Positions 8,804-15,599 of a stretch of 19,463 bases of DNA are shown piece after piece. This DNA comes from JACJWR01 sp044326505. Its GTDB lineage: Bacteria; Actinomycetota; Actinomycetes; S36-B12; UBA10799. The stretch covers positions 1 to 19,463 of the forward strand of contig JBIRBF010000029.1 of assembly GCA_044326505.1 (NCBI GenBank). The letters run 5' to 3'. Numbering within the stretch: position 1 is the first letter of the stretch; every line of letters starts with the position of its first letter. The notes under the pieces are model-generated. The model made no database searches. It saw only the letters and a list, made by a program, of their open reading frames with translations, and was not told the origin of the DNA. The position numbers and the translations under genes are program-made.

Positions 8804-9457
8804 CTAGGGCGCCGAGCGGTGCACGTCGGCCGTGTCTGGCTCGGCATAGGCGATCCCGATCGCCCCGGCCTGGGCCAGCAGCAGCCGGAGGAAGGCCAGC
8901 AGCTCGGGCGCCGTCAGGGTCGCCCGCAGGCCATGGCCGCTCTCGCCCCAGGCGTCGAGCAGCGCGCGCTCGCGCAACTTCCATCGACCGGTGCCGCGCT
9001 CGTCGGTGGCCACCCAGACCTTAGACGTGCGCAGCGAGCAGCGCAGCTCAGCCAGCCGGGCCGGATCGTCCGGGTCGCGGCGGCGGAACGAGAAGAGCGA
9101 CCGCTCCCTGGGCAGATAGCGCATCAGCTCGGCCCAGGCCTCGTCCGGAGGCAGACCGCGCTCCGCGGCCCAAGCCCGCACACCGGACTCCATGGAGCTG
9201 GGCGGGAACCTATCGTCGGGGTCGCCCCACACGACGCCTAACCCATCATCGGCCACGGGACCGGATTGCTCGGCGGCCTTGCTGAGTCGGTTGGCAACGG
9301 TTGCCAGGAAGTAGCCGCAACGCTCACCCACCACGCCGAAGGGCTCGCCATCCCGCGACAGCCGAAGGGTCATCTCGTAGGGGACGTCGTCGCGGTCGAG
9401 GACTGCTTCCGGGATCACGGACAGCACCTGGCCGTCCACGCATGTCACATCTGCCAC
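8804..9457 (-). CDS. Uncharacterised 217-residue protein
   Basis: I do not recognise this family. The protein is soluble, without a signal peptide or membrane segment. Its N-terminal half is strand-like (ADVTCVDGQVLSVIPEAVLD, then VPYEMTLRLSRDGEPFGVVG). A basic stretch FSFRRRDPDD lies mid-chain, and the leucine-rich C-terminal helix LTAPELLAFLRLLLAQAG is followed by an acidic tail. Coding is supported by consistent G/C third positions and by a TAGCCT -10 placed 6 nt before the GTG at 9457, which implies a leaderless mRNA. It lies upstream of uppS on the same strand, but a 114-bp gap and separate translation signals argue against tight coupling. Its divergent neighbour is the DinB-like gene. 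Confidence 0.75.
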   Translation of the reverse strand: MADVTCVDGQVLSVIPEAVLDRDDVPYEMTLRLSRDGEPFGVVGERCGYFLATVANRLSKAAEQSGPVADDGLGVVWGDPDDRFPPSSMESGVRAWAAERGLPPDEAWAELMRYLPRERSLFSFRRRDPDDPARLAELRCSLRTSKVWVATDERGTGRWKLRERALLDAWGESGHGLRATLTAPELLAFLRLLLAQAGAIGIAYAEPDTADVHRSAP

Positions 9458-9463
9458 GAGCCC

Positions 9464-9469
9464 AGGCTA
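9464..9469 (-). promoter_or_regulatory. Probable -10 (TAGCCT) for a leaderless GTG-started gene
   Basis: TAGCCT on the minus strand ends exactly 6 nt before the GTG at 9457, and the spacer GGGCTC holds no ribosome-binding site. This supports GTG 9457 as the true start. Confidence 0.65.
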
Positions 9470-9578
9470 CGGCGCCGGGCCGCGGGCCGCGAACGTGTTG
9501 GCTCAAGAGCGCTCCCGCCGGGCGGACGAACCGCCGATGCAGCAGACTCGAGGCCAGCGCCATCGACGAGGAGCAGCC

Positions 9579-10178
9579 ATGACCGATACCGCCCCTGCTA
9601 CAAGTTCCACCGATGCGCCCACCAGCGCCGACCTAGGGCAGCCCTGGTCCATTCGGCTGCTGGCCGACGCCTTCGACCGCGTGGCCGAGGCTCTGCCGGG
9701 AACGGTGGAGGGCCTGGACTCGGCCGGGATTCTGTGGCAGCCGGACCCGGCGGCGAACTCCATCGGCTGGTTGCTCTGGCATCTGGCCCGGGTCGAGGAC
9801 GACCACCTGGCCGGGGTGGCCCTCGCCACCGGCAGCGGCAGCGGCGCACAGGTCTGGCTCACGGATGGCTGGGCCGCACGGTTCGCGCTGCCCTACCCGG
9901 ACGCGGCGATCGGCTACGGCCAGACAGCCACAGACGTGGCGGCCTTCGATGTCGGCGACGCAGATGCGCTGCTCGGCTACTACGACGCGGTCCACGCGCG
10001 CACCTCGGCCATCGTGGGCGCCCTGCCCGAGTCGGCCCTGGACGTCGTCGTGGACGACCGCTGGGACCCGCCGGTGACTGCCGCCGTCAGGCTGGTGTCG
10101 GTGGTCAACGACACCACGGCCCATGTCGGGCAGGCGGCCTACGTGCTCGGGCTGGTGGAGCGGCGGGACGCGCACTAG
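9579..10178 (+). CDS. DinB / DUF664-like four-helix protein
   Basis: The 199-residue protein resembles the DinB-like superfamily (DUF664 branch). It opens with a long helix containing LADAFDRVAEAL, then has the signature stretch SIGWLLWHLARVEDDHLAGV and a late TTAHVGQAAYVLGL. The histidines in WHL, DDH and AHVGQ are plausible ligands of the three-His metal site of this superfamily. Actinobacterial members are often linked to mycothiol-dependent transferases, but which reaction this one performs cannot be told. The ATG at 9579 is set by GAGGAG at 9568-9573, 5 nt upstream. The open frame extends upstream to 9495 without family-like sequence. Its stop codon directly abuts the ATG of the AlkD-like gene, so the two are almost certainly co-transcribed and translationally coupled. 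Confidence 0.88.
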   Translation: MTDTAPATSSTDAPTSADLGQPWSIRLLADAFDRVAEALPGTVEGLDSAGILWQPDPAANSIGWLLWHLARVEDDHLAGVALATGSGSGAQVWLTDGWAARFALPYPDAAIGYGQTATDVAAFDVGDADALLGYYDAVHARTSAIVGALPESALDVVVDDRWDPPVTAAVRLVSVVNDTTAHVGQAAYVLGLVERRDAH

Positions 10179-10934
10179 ATGGCCGAGCGGACGGACTGGC
10201 CGGACGCACCGGCCGCGAGCCTGATCCCGCGACTACGCGCAGCGGCTGACCCTGCCCGAGCCCGGGCGATGGCCGACTACTTCAAGCGCGAACCCTTCCT
10301 GGGCGTCGGCGTCCCCGAGCGACGGGCGGCCCAGAAGGTGTCCTGGGCAGGACTCCCAGCGCCGTCGGCCGAGGAGCTCTGCGCGGCTGAGCGGCGGCTG
10401 CGCGCCGAGCCCGAGCGAGAGTTCCAGCTGGCGGGAATCGAACTCCTGGGCCGCTGGCATCGCGCTCTGGACCCCGCGCGCCTGGACGCCGACGTGCGTG
10501 CCAGCCTGCTGGATCGGCCGTGGTGGGACACCATTGACTCGCTGAACTCCTACGTCATCAATCCGATGGTGCGCGCCGGGCCCGGCCTGGTCGACGTCAT
10601 GTGGCGCTGGAACGCAACCAACGATCAGTGGCTGATCCGCGCGTCGATCCAGCACCAGCGCGGGAACCGTGCCGACACCGACCTGCCGCTGCTCTTCGCC
10701 CTGTGCGAGCCGCACACAGCCGATCGGCGCTTCTGGGTGGCCAAGGCAATCGGATGGGCCCTGCGCGACGCAGCAGGGGTGGACGCCGACGCAGTCGCTG
10801 ACTTCGTCGACGCCCACCCCGACCTCACCGCAGTTGCGCGGCGGGAGGCCAACCGCGGCGTCACCCGCGCTCGCGGATCAGGCGGGCCCCTCGCGGCGCA
10901 CCCGGTCGACGTCGTCGAGGGCGGTGCGCAGTGA
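10179..10934 (+). CDS. AlkD-family DNA alkylation repair glycosylase
   Basis: The protein looks like a HEAT-repeat DNA glycosylase that removes positively charged alkylated bases (3-methyladenine, 7-methylguanine). Key AlkD positions appear conserved: W116 and D120 in RPWWDTIDSL, R154 in WLIRASIQHQ, and W193 in WVAKAIGWALRD, corresponding by my alignment to Bacillus AlkD W109, D113, R148 and W187. The 251 residues are close to the family length. The ATG follows the DinB stop with no gap. Co-occurrence with a DinB-like gene is suggestive of a DNA-damage or detoxification pair, but this is inference. The last 18 residues (from 234) are encoded by the stretch that overlaps the convergent gene at 10878-10934 and look unlike a conserved terminus. 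They may be a late extension after loss of an earlier stop. Confidence 0.9.
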   Translation: MAERTDWPDAPAASLIPRLRAAADPARARAMADYFKREPFLGVGVPERRAAQKVSWAGLPAPSAEELCAAERRLRAEPEREFQLAGIELLGRWHRALDPARLDADVRASLLDRPWWDTIDSLNSYVINPMVRAGPGLVDVMWRWNATNDQWLIRASIQHQRGNRADTDLPLLFALCEPHTADRRFWVAKAIGWALRDAAGVDADAVADFVDAHPDLTAVARREANRGVTRARGSGGPLAAHPVDVVEGGAQ

Positions 10935-11450
10935 AGCGATCCAGTCCTGCTCGTTCTGACCGACCAGCCTCACGCACCAGGCCAGGGCCTCGGCGCGTGA
11001 TCGGGCGACACCGGCATCGACCAGGGTGTCGAGCACCTGGCGTTCGGGCTGGCGCAGCCGGGTCATGGCCGGAGCGGCCAGGTTGGTGAACAGGTAGTCG
11101 TTCTCGCCGACCGCCACGCCCCAGGACACCTTGCGGCCGAACTTGCGCTCGGCTTCAAGTGCCACTTCGATGCGGGCATCGCGGGTGTCGTTGCGGAAAC
11201 GGCTGGCGCGGCCCTCGGCAGCCGCAGCTGCGTCGCCGGCTTCTGGGGCGGCGATCGCTCCGACGATCACGATCTCGTCGCGATCGATGGTCACGGTCGG
11301 CTCGCCGACGAACCAGTCGTCGGGGAGCCGGCCCACGAGCCAGCCGCCGACCTCTTCGGCCGTCACTGTGGGCGGCTCTTCGGTCCGGCCGCGGCCCCTG
11401 GGGCCCCCTCCTCGGGGACCCGGTCCAAATCTCGGTCCATGTGGACGCAT
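10878..11450 (-). CDS. Conserved actinobacterial hypothetical protein with RHH-like C-terminal segment
   Basis: The 190-residue protein starts with a disordered, Gly/Pro/Arg-rich tail (about residues 1-24). A compact domain follows with PTVTIDRDEIVIVGAI, the charged helix RFRNDTRDARIEVALEAERKFGRKVSWGV, then MTRLRQPERQVLDTLVDAG and RSRAEALAWCVRLV. I recall closely similar proteins as widespread but uncharacterised in actinobacteria. The LVDAGVARSRAEALAWCVRL stretch resembles the helix-turn-helix part of ribbon-helix-helix regulators; with no clear preceding recognition strand, this is only a resemblance. ATG 11450 is set by GAGGAG 6 nt upstream. The leader carries TGTAA repeats and a TAACGT -10. 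The 3' end overlaps the AlkD gene by 57 bp on the opposite strand. Confidence 0.8.
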   Translation of the reverse strand: MRPHGPRFGPGPRGGGPRGRGRTEEPPTVTAEEVGGWLVGRLPDDWFVGEPTVTIDRDEIVIVGAIAAPEAGDAAAAAEGRASRFRNDTRDARIEVALEAERKFGRKVSWGVAVGENDYLFTNLAAPAMTRLRQPERQVLDTLVDAGVARSRAEALAWCVRLVGQNEQDWIASLRTALDDVDRVRREGPA

Positions 11451-11483
11451 GTCATTCTCCTCTGTCTGGCAATCCCGTTTGGA

Positions 11484-11513
11484 TTACATGATTACAACGT
11501 TACACCCCTTACA
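11484..11513. promoter_or_regulatory. Four TTACA direct repeats in a divergent control region (operator candidate)
   Basis: TTACA occurs at 11484, 11492, 11500 and 11509 on the plus strand, start-to-start spacings of 8, 8 and 9 bp. The array is markedly AT-rich against its surroundings. It lies between the divergent 10878-11450 gene and the glycosyltransferase operon and covers the likely -10 of the minus-strand gene, a good position for a regulator site. Confidence 0.5.
11497..11502 (-). promoter_or_regulatory. Candidate -10 (TAACGT) for the 10878-11450 gene
   Basis: TAACGT on the minus strand fits TANNNT and lies inside the TGTAA (TTACA complement) array. It predicts a leader of about 40 nt ending in the GAGGAG ribosome-binding site. 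Confidence 0.4.
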
Positions 11514-11597
11514 ACATGACCCCTCTCGCTCCTATTCCCAGGTTCCTCACAGGATCGCCTCACGCAGTCTCCAGTTCGGGTCACCACTGTTGGTGCC

Positions 11598-11639
11598 ATG
11601 AGCAACCACTCCTGCGCCGGCAGTGCACGATGCGCGTAA
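11598..11639 (+). CDS. Possible 13-codon upstream ORF overlapping the glycosyltransferase start
   Basis: ATG 11598 opens the peptide MSNHSCAGSARCA, which ends at TAA 11637-11639, 10 nt inside the glycosyltransferase gene that starts at 11630 in another frame. A weak -10-like CACTGT (11585-11590) sits 7 nt upstream, the leaderless spacing used elsewhere here, while the glycosyltransferase start itself has no Shine-Dalgarno site. Translation through the uORF could deliver ribosomes to ATG 11630. The peptide has two cysteines. Evidence is positional only. Confidence 0.3.
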   Translation: MSNHSCAGSARCA

Positions 11640-12898
11640 CCAGTCCGCCCATCGAGCGGGCCACCACCCAGACCGCGACGATCGAGATCGTCATCCCGGT
11701 GTTCAACGAGCAGGCCTGCCTGGCCGACAGCATCGCCCGGCTCTGCCGCTACCTGGACGGCTTCCCCATCCGCACGTCGGTGACGATCGCGGACAACGCC
11801 AGCACCGATGGCACGCGCGCAATCGCCGAGCGGCTCGCCGCCAGCGACGAGCGCATCCGCGCGGTGCACTTGGACCGCAAGGGCCGGGGGCGCGCTCTGC
11901 GACAGGTGTGGGGCGCCTCGGACGCCACCGTCGTGGCGTACATGGACGTGGACCTATCCACCGACCTGGACGCGCTGCTGCCGCTGGTCGCACCGCTGGT
12001 GAGCGGCCACAGCGATGTGGCCATCGGCACCCGGTTGGCCCGCGGGTCGCACATCACGCGCGGGCCCAAGCGGGAGTTCATCTCGCGGACCTACAACCGG
12101 ATGCTGCGGATGTTCATGGGGGTCGGCTTCACCGATGCGCAGTGCGGTTTCAAAGCGGTGCGAACCGACCGGGTGCGGGAACTGCTACCGCTCGTGGCGG
12201 ATGACGAGTGGTTCTTCGACACCGAGCTGCTGCTGATCGCCGAGCGGGCGGGGCTGCGCATCCACGAGGTACCCGTGGACTGGACCGACGACCCGGACTC
12301 CCGGGTGGACATCTTCGACACGGCGCGCAAGGACGTCCGCGGCATGGCTCGAGTCGGCCGGGGCCTCATGAACGGTTCCATCCCGCTCGACCGCATCAAC
12401 GCCCGGCCGCGGGTCGAAGCCGACCGACGGGCTCGGTTGGCGGGACAGATCCTGCGCTTCGTCGTGGTGGGCGTCGGCTCGACGCTCATCTTCTCCGGAC
12501 TGTTCTGGCTCTTCCGCGGTTTCGCCGGGCCGCAGACGGCCTCGATCGCGGCCCTGCTGCTGGCGACCGTGGCCAACACCGCCGTCAATCGGCGCTTCAC
12601 CTTCGGCCTGCGCGGCCGTGACCACGCGGTGCGGCACCAGCTGCAGGGATTCGCCGTCCTGGGCGTTGCCCTGCTGCTCACCAGCGGTTCACTGGCGGTT
12701 CTGCACACGCTGCATCCCACCGTGTCGCGCGGCACCGAGGTCGTGGCTCTCACGGCGGCCAACCTGGCCGCCACGCTGCTGCGCTTCGTGCTCTTCCGCG
12801 GCTGGGTGTTCCGGTCGGCCACCCCGGCCGCCGAACTCGGCCGGCCGCAGCCGGCGGACGGCGCCGACGCCGCCTCGACCGAAAGGACTTCAGCATGA
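11630..12898 (+). CDS. GT2 glycosyltransferase fused to a GtrA-like membrane domain
   Basis: Residues about 18-240 form a GT-A fold of the dolichol-phosphate-mannose/glucose synthase type: IEIVIPVFNE, ADNASTDGT, the metal-binding MDVDLSTD (D106 and D108), GTRLARGS, and the FTDAQCGFKAVR / DEWFFDTELL segment. From residue 276, RFVVVGVGSTLIFSGLFWLF begins a GtrA-like domain of about four transmembrane helices ending near FVLFRGWVFR. Such proteins load a sugar from a nucleotide donor onto polyprenyl phosphate and help present it across the membrane. ATG 11630 is preferred because homologous sequence begins just after it. The in-frame extension to 11516 is Cys/His-rich and not family-like. The stop overlaps the next gene's start by 4 bp (ATGA), so it probably supplies the donor for that enzyme. 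Confidence 0.9.
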   Translation: MRVTSPPIERATTQTATIEIVIPVFNEQACLADSIARLCRYLDGFPIRTSVTIADNASTDGTRAIAERLAASDERIRAVHLDRKGRGRALRQVWGASDATVVAYMDVDLSTDLDALLPLVAPLVSGHSDVAIGTRLARGSHITRGPKREFISRTYNRMLRMFMGVGFTDAQCGFKAVRTDRVRELLPLVADDEWFFDTELLLIAERAGLRIHEVPVDWTDDPDSRVDIFDTARKDVRGMARVGRGLMNGSIPLDRINARPRVEADRRARLAGQILRFVVVGVGSTLIFSGLFWLFRGFAGPQTASIAALLLATVANTAVNRRFTFGLRGRDHAVRHQLQGFAVLGVALLLTSGSLAVLHTLHPTVSRGTEVVALTAANLAATLLRFVLFRGWVFRSATPAAELGRPQPADGADAASTERTSA

Positions 12899-14859
12899 CT
12901 GCCGCAACGACAGCAGTGGACGCCCCACAGGGCTCCCCACCCATCACCCGACCGACCGAGCGAGCCAGGTCCGGGCGCGCGGCCGCGCTGCTCGGCGGCT
13001 GGCGGCGCTGGGGCATCTGGGCGCTGCTCGGCGCCACGGCACTGCTCTATCTGTGGGGGCTGAGCCGCAACGGCTGGGCGAACTCCTTCTACTCCGCCGC
13101 CGTGCAGGCGGGTTCGCAGAACTGGGAGGCGTTCTTCTTCGGCTCCTCGGATGCGGCCAACTCGATCACAGTGGACAAGCCACCGCTGAGCCTGTGGGCA
13201 ATGGCACTGTCCGTGCGCGTCTTCGGGCTCAACTCGTGGGCGATCCTGGTGCCGCAGGCGCTCATGGGTGTGGCCAGCGTGGGACTGCTGTACGCCACCG
13301 TGAAGCGCTGGTACGGTCCCGGCGCCGGCCTGCTCGCCGGAGCACTGCTCGCCGCCACCCCGGCGGCGACGCTCATGTTCCGGTTCAACAACCCTGACGC
13401 GCTGTTGGTGCTGCTGTTGGTGGCAGCCGCCTACGCGACCGTCAGGGCGATCGAGAAGGCCTCCCCCACGTGGCTGATGGCCGCCGGCGCACTTGTCGGC
13501 CTGGGCTTCCTGACCAAAATGCTGCAGGCGTTCCTGGTGCTGCCAGCCTTCGCGATCGCCTACGCCGTGGCTGCGCCGACGGGCGTCTGGCGGCGACTGC
13601 GCGACCTGGTGCTGGCGTTCGTCGCGATGGTGGTCGCCGGTGGTTGGTGGATAGCGATCGTGGAGCTCACCCCGGCGTCCTCGAGGCCGTACATCGGCGG
13701 CTCGCAGACCGATTCCGTCGTCGAACTCCTCCTCGGCTACAACGGGATCGGCCGACTGACCGGGAACGAGGTCGGTGCAGTAGGCCCCGGCGCGGGCTCA
13801 GGTGCGGGCCCCGGCGGCGGTTTCGGCGGCTCCACCGGCGTCGGCCGGCTGTTCGACGGCTCGTGGGCCGGCTACATCGCGTGGCTGATCCCCGTGGCCC
13901 TCATCGCCCTGGTAGCGGTCCTGTGGTTCACCCGCCGATCGCCCCGGACCGATCGGGCGCGCGCCGGCGCACTCCTCTGGGGGCTGTGGGCGCTGGTGAC
14001 CTGGGCGACCTTCAGCTTCGCGTCCGGAATCATCCACGAGTACTACGCGATCGCACTGGCGCCTGCGCTGGCCGCGCTCGTCGCCATCGGGACGGCAGTG
14101 CTCTGGCAGCGCCGTAGCCGTCCGGGGGCGCGCATCGCGCTCGCCCTGGCACTGGCTGTCGGAGCCCTCACCTCGACGTGGATCCTGACCCTGGCCGGCA
14201 GTTGGTACGCGCTGGTGGGCCTCGCCGTGGGCATCGTGGGGTCGTTGGCCGCAGTCGCGGTGGGCACCCCCCTGGCGCTGTCGCGCTATGGCGCTCCTGC
14301 CCTGGCCGCCGCGTGCGCGACGCTCCTCGTTGGCCCGCTGCTCTTCAGCGTGCAGACCGCTGCGAGCGTCCAGACCGGCTCGCTGCCCCACGCCGGACCG
14401 CAGCTAGCCGGCTCCTCGGGCGGCCCGGGAGGCGGAGGCCCAGGCGGCGGTGGAGGCCCGGGCGGCGGCGGAAGCCCCGGCGGGATGAGCGGCCTGCTCG
14501 ACTCCCCCACGGTGGGTTCCGAACTGGTGACGACGCTCAACACCGACGCCGATCAGTACACCTGGGTGGCTGCCGGAATCGGGTCGATGTCCACCGCCGG
14601 CTACCAGTTGGCCACCGGCAACCCGGTGATGCCGATCGGCGGCTTCAACGGCTCCGACCCGTCCCCCACCCTGGCGCAGTTCCAGGAGTACGTCGCGGAA
14701 GGCAAGATCCACTACTTCCTGGGCGGCGGCGGATTCGGGCCGAGCCAAGGCGGCGCCAACAGTTCCTCGGAGATCTCGACCTGGGTGGAACAGAACTTCG
14801 GCTCCACCACCGTCGACGGCGTGGTGCTGTACGACCTGACGACCCCGACTACGGGATAG
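12895..14859 (+). CDS. GT39/ArnT-like (PMT-type) polytopic membrane glycosyltransferase
   Basis: The 654-residue protein has about ten or more transmembrane helices, the first near residues 40-56. The first loop holds NSFYSAAVQAGSQNWEAFFF and ITVDKPPLSLW, the hallmark of the actinobacterial and Bacillus YkcB-like GT39 family, which uses lipid-linked sugars. Later come GFLTKMLQAF and FASGIIHEYYAIALAPALAA. After the last helix a Gly/Pro-rich linker (residues 507-530) leads to a soluble domain of about 120 residues (STAGYQLATGNPVMPIGGF, IHYFLGGGGFGPSQGG). A second Gly-rich loop lies near 298-318. It probably moves a sugar from the carrier made by the upstream GT2-GtrA protein onto an envelope acceptor; sugar and acceptor are unknown. 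AAAGGA before the ATG and the 4-bp overlap indicate coupling. Confidence 0.9.
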   Translation: MTAATTAVDAPQGSPPITRPTERARSGRAAALLGGWRRWGIWALLGATALLYLWGLSRNGWANSFYSAAVQAGSQNWEAFFFGSSDAANSITVDKPPLSLWAMALSVRVFGLNSWAILVPQALMGVASVGLLYATVKRWYGPGAGLLAGALLAATPAATLMFRFNNPDALLVLLLVAAAYATVRAIEKASPTWLMAAGALVGLGFLTKMLQAFLVLPAFAIAYAVAAPTGVWRRLRDLVLAFVAMVVAGGWWIAIVELTPASSRPYIGGSQTDSVVELLLGYNGIGRLTGNEVGAVGPGAGSGAGPGGGFGGSTGVGRLFDGSWAGYIAWLIPVALIALVAVLWFTRRSPRTDRARAGALLWGLWALVTWATFSFASGIIHEYYAIALAPALAALVAIGTAVLWQRRSRPGARIALALALAVGALTSTWILTLAGSWYALVGLAVGIVGSLAAVAVGTPLALSRYGAPALAAACATLLVGPLLFSVQTAASVQTGSLPHAGPQLAGSSGGPGGGGPGGGGGPGGGGSPGGMSGLLDSPTVGSELVTTLNTDADQYTWVAAGIGSMSTAGYQLATGNPVMPIGGFNGSDPSPTLAQFQEYVAEGKIHYFLGGGGFGPSQGGANSSSEISTWVEQNFGSTTVDGVVLYDLTTPTTG

Positions 14860-14860
14860 T
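14855..14860 (+). promoter_or_regulatory. Candidate internal -10 (GATAGT) for the two-component genes
   Basis: GATAGT overlaps the stop of the GT39 gene and ends 6 nt before the GTG at 14867. It keeps A2 and T6 of TANNNT but has G at position 1. It would allow expression of the regulator and kinase independently of the glycosyltransferases. Confidence 0.35.
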
Positions 14861-14866
14861 GGCACC

Positions 14867-15598
14867 GTGACCGATACGCGCGACCGGGCCCCGGGCAGCA
14901 TGTCGGGGGCCCGGCTGCTCGTTGCCGAGGATGAGCCGGTGATCCTCGAACTCATCGCCGCCAGCCTGCGACATGCCGGCTTCGAGGTCGTCACCGCACC
15001 TGATGGCAATGCCGCGCTCACCGCCGCGCGGACCGCCGGCGCCGATGCGCTGATCCTCGACGTGATGATGCCCGGCCTCGACGGCTTCGACGTCGTGCGG
15101 CGCCTGCGGGCCGAGGGCGACCAGACCCCCGTGCTCTTTCTGACTGCGAAGGACTCGACCGACGACACGGTGCGCGGGCTCGAGGTCGGCGGCGACGACT
15201 ACGTCACCAAACCATTCAAACTCGAAGAGGTCCTCGCCCGGGTGCACGCACTGCTGCGCCGGGCCGGCACCCGCGCGGCCCGCACGCCCGAGGAGGTCAT
15301 CCGGGTGGGCGACATTGAGCTCGACGAGGCCCGCCATCTGGTCCGCAAGGATGGGGTCGAGGTGGACCTCACGCCGACGGAGTTCAAACTCCTTCTGCTC
15401 TTCCTGCGCAACCCCGACCGCGTGCTGAGCAAGGCGCAGATCCTCGACCAGGTCTGGGAGTACGACTTCGGCGGTGACTCCAACATCGTCGAGTCGTACG
15501 TGTCCTACCTGCGCCGCAAAGTCGACACCTCCGACCCGCGGCTGATCCAGACCGTGCGCGGGGTCGGTTACCGCCTGCGGCCCCCCGTCGGCGGCTGA
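14867..15598 (+). CDS. OmpR/PhoB-family response regulator
   Basis: The receiver domain (about residues 14-130) has the acidic pocket AEDEP, the phosphoacceptor Asp65 in LILDVMMPG, the conserved threonine in FLTAKD and the lysine in YVTKPFK. The winged-helix DNA-binding domain (about 145-240) has VDLTPTEFKLL, LSKAQILDQVW, NIVESYVSYLRRKVD and IQTVRGVGYRLR. The 243 residues are typical of the family. GTG 14867 is 7 nt after the GT39 stop. An internal ATG at 14900 is the alternative start, and no strong Shine-Dalgarno site distinguishes them. The gene is followed by its kinase after one base. Position in the operon suggests it controls envelope glycosylation or responds to envelope state; this is inferred from context. 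Confidence 0.96.
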   Translation: MTDTRDRAPGSMSGARLLVAEDEPVILELIAASLRHAGFEVVTAPDGNAALTAARTAGADALILDVMMPGLDGFDVVRRLRAEGDQTPVLFLTAKDSTDDTVRGLEVGGDDYVTKPFKLEEVLARVHALLRRAGTRAARTPEEVIRVGDIELDEARHLVRKDGVEVDLTPTEFKLLLLFLRNPDRVLSKAQILDQVWEYDFGGDSNIVESYVSYLRRKVDTSDPRLIQTVRGVGYRLRPPVGG

Positions 15599-15599
15599 C

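Noticed and set aside
8785..8804. Hairpin (GCGGC...GCCGC) after the unknown gene's stop
   Set aside because: The stem is only 5 bp with a 10-nt loop in very GC-rich DNA, where such pairs arise often by chance.
7895..9241. A 448-codon forward open frame opposite uppS and the unknown gene
   Set aside because: It is antisense to well-supported genes, rich in Gln/His/Arg/Gly/Pro as expected from mirrored GC-rich codons, and has no recognisable domain.
9579..10934. A new defence or stress island formed by DinB-like plus AlkD
   Set aside because: The pair is tightly coupled, but both are ordinary actinobacterial enzyme families, with no nuclease, toxin or mobile-element partner nearby.
11484..11513. 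CRISPR-like short repeat
   Set aside because: The units are 5 bp with 3-4 bp between them; there are no long repeats, no unique spacers of CRISPR size and no cas genes.
11516..11629. N-terminal extension of the GT2-GtrA protein from ATG 11516
   Set aside because: The extra 38 residues are Cys/His/Pro-rich and unlike GT2 N-termini. ATG 11516 has no SD and no correctly spaced -10.
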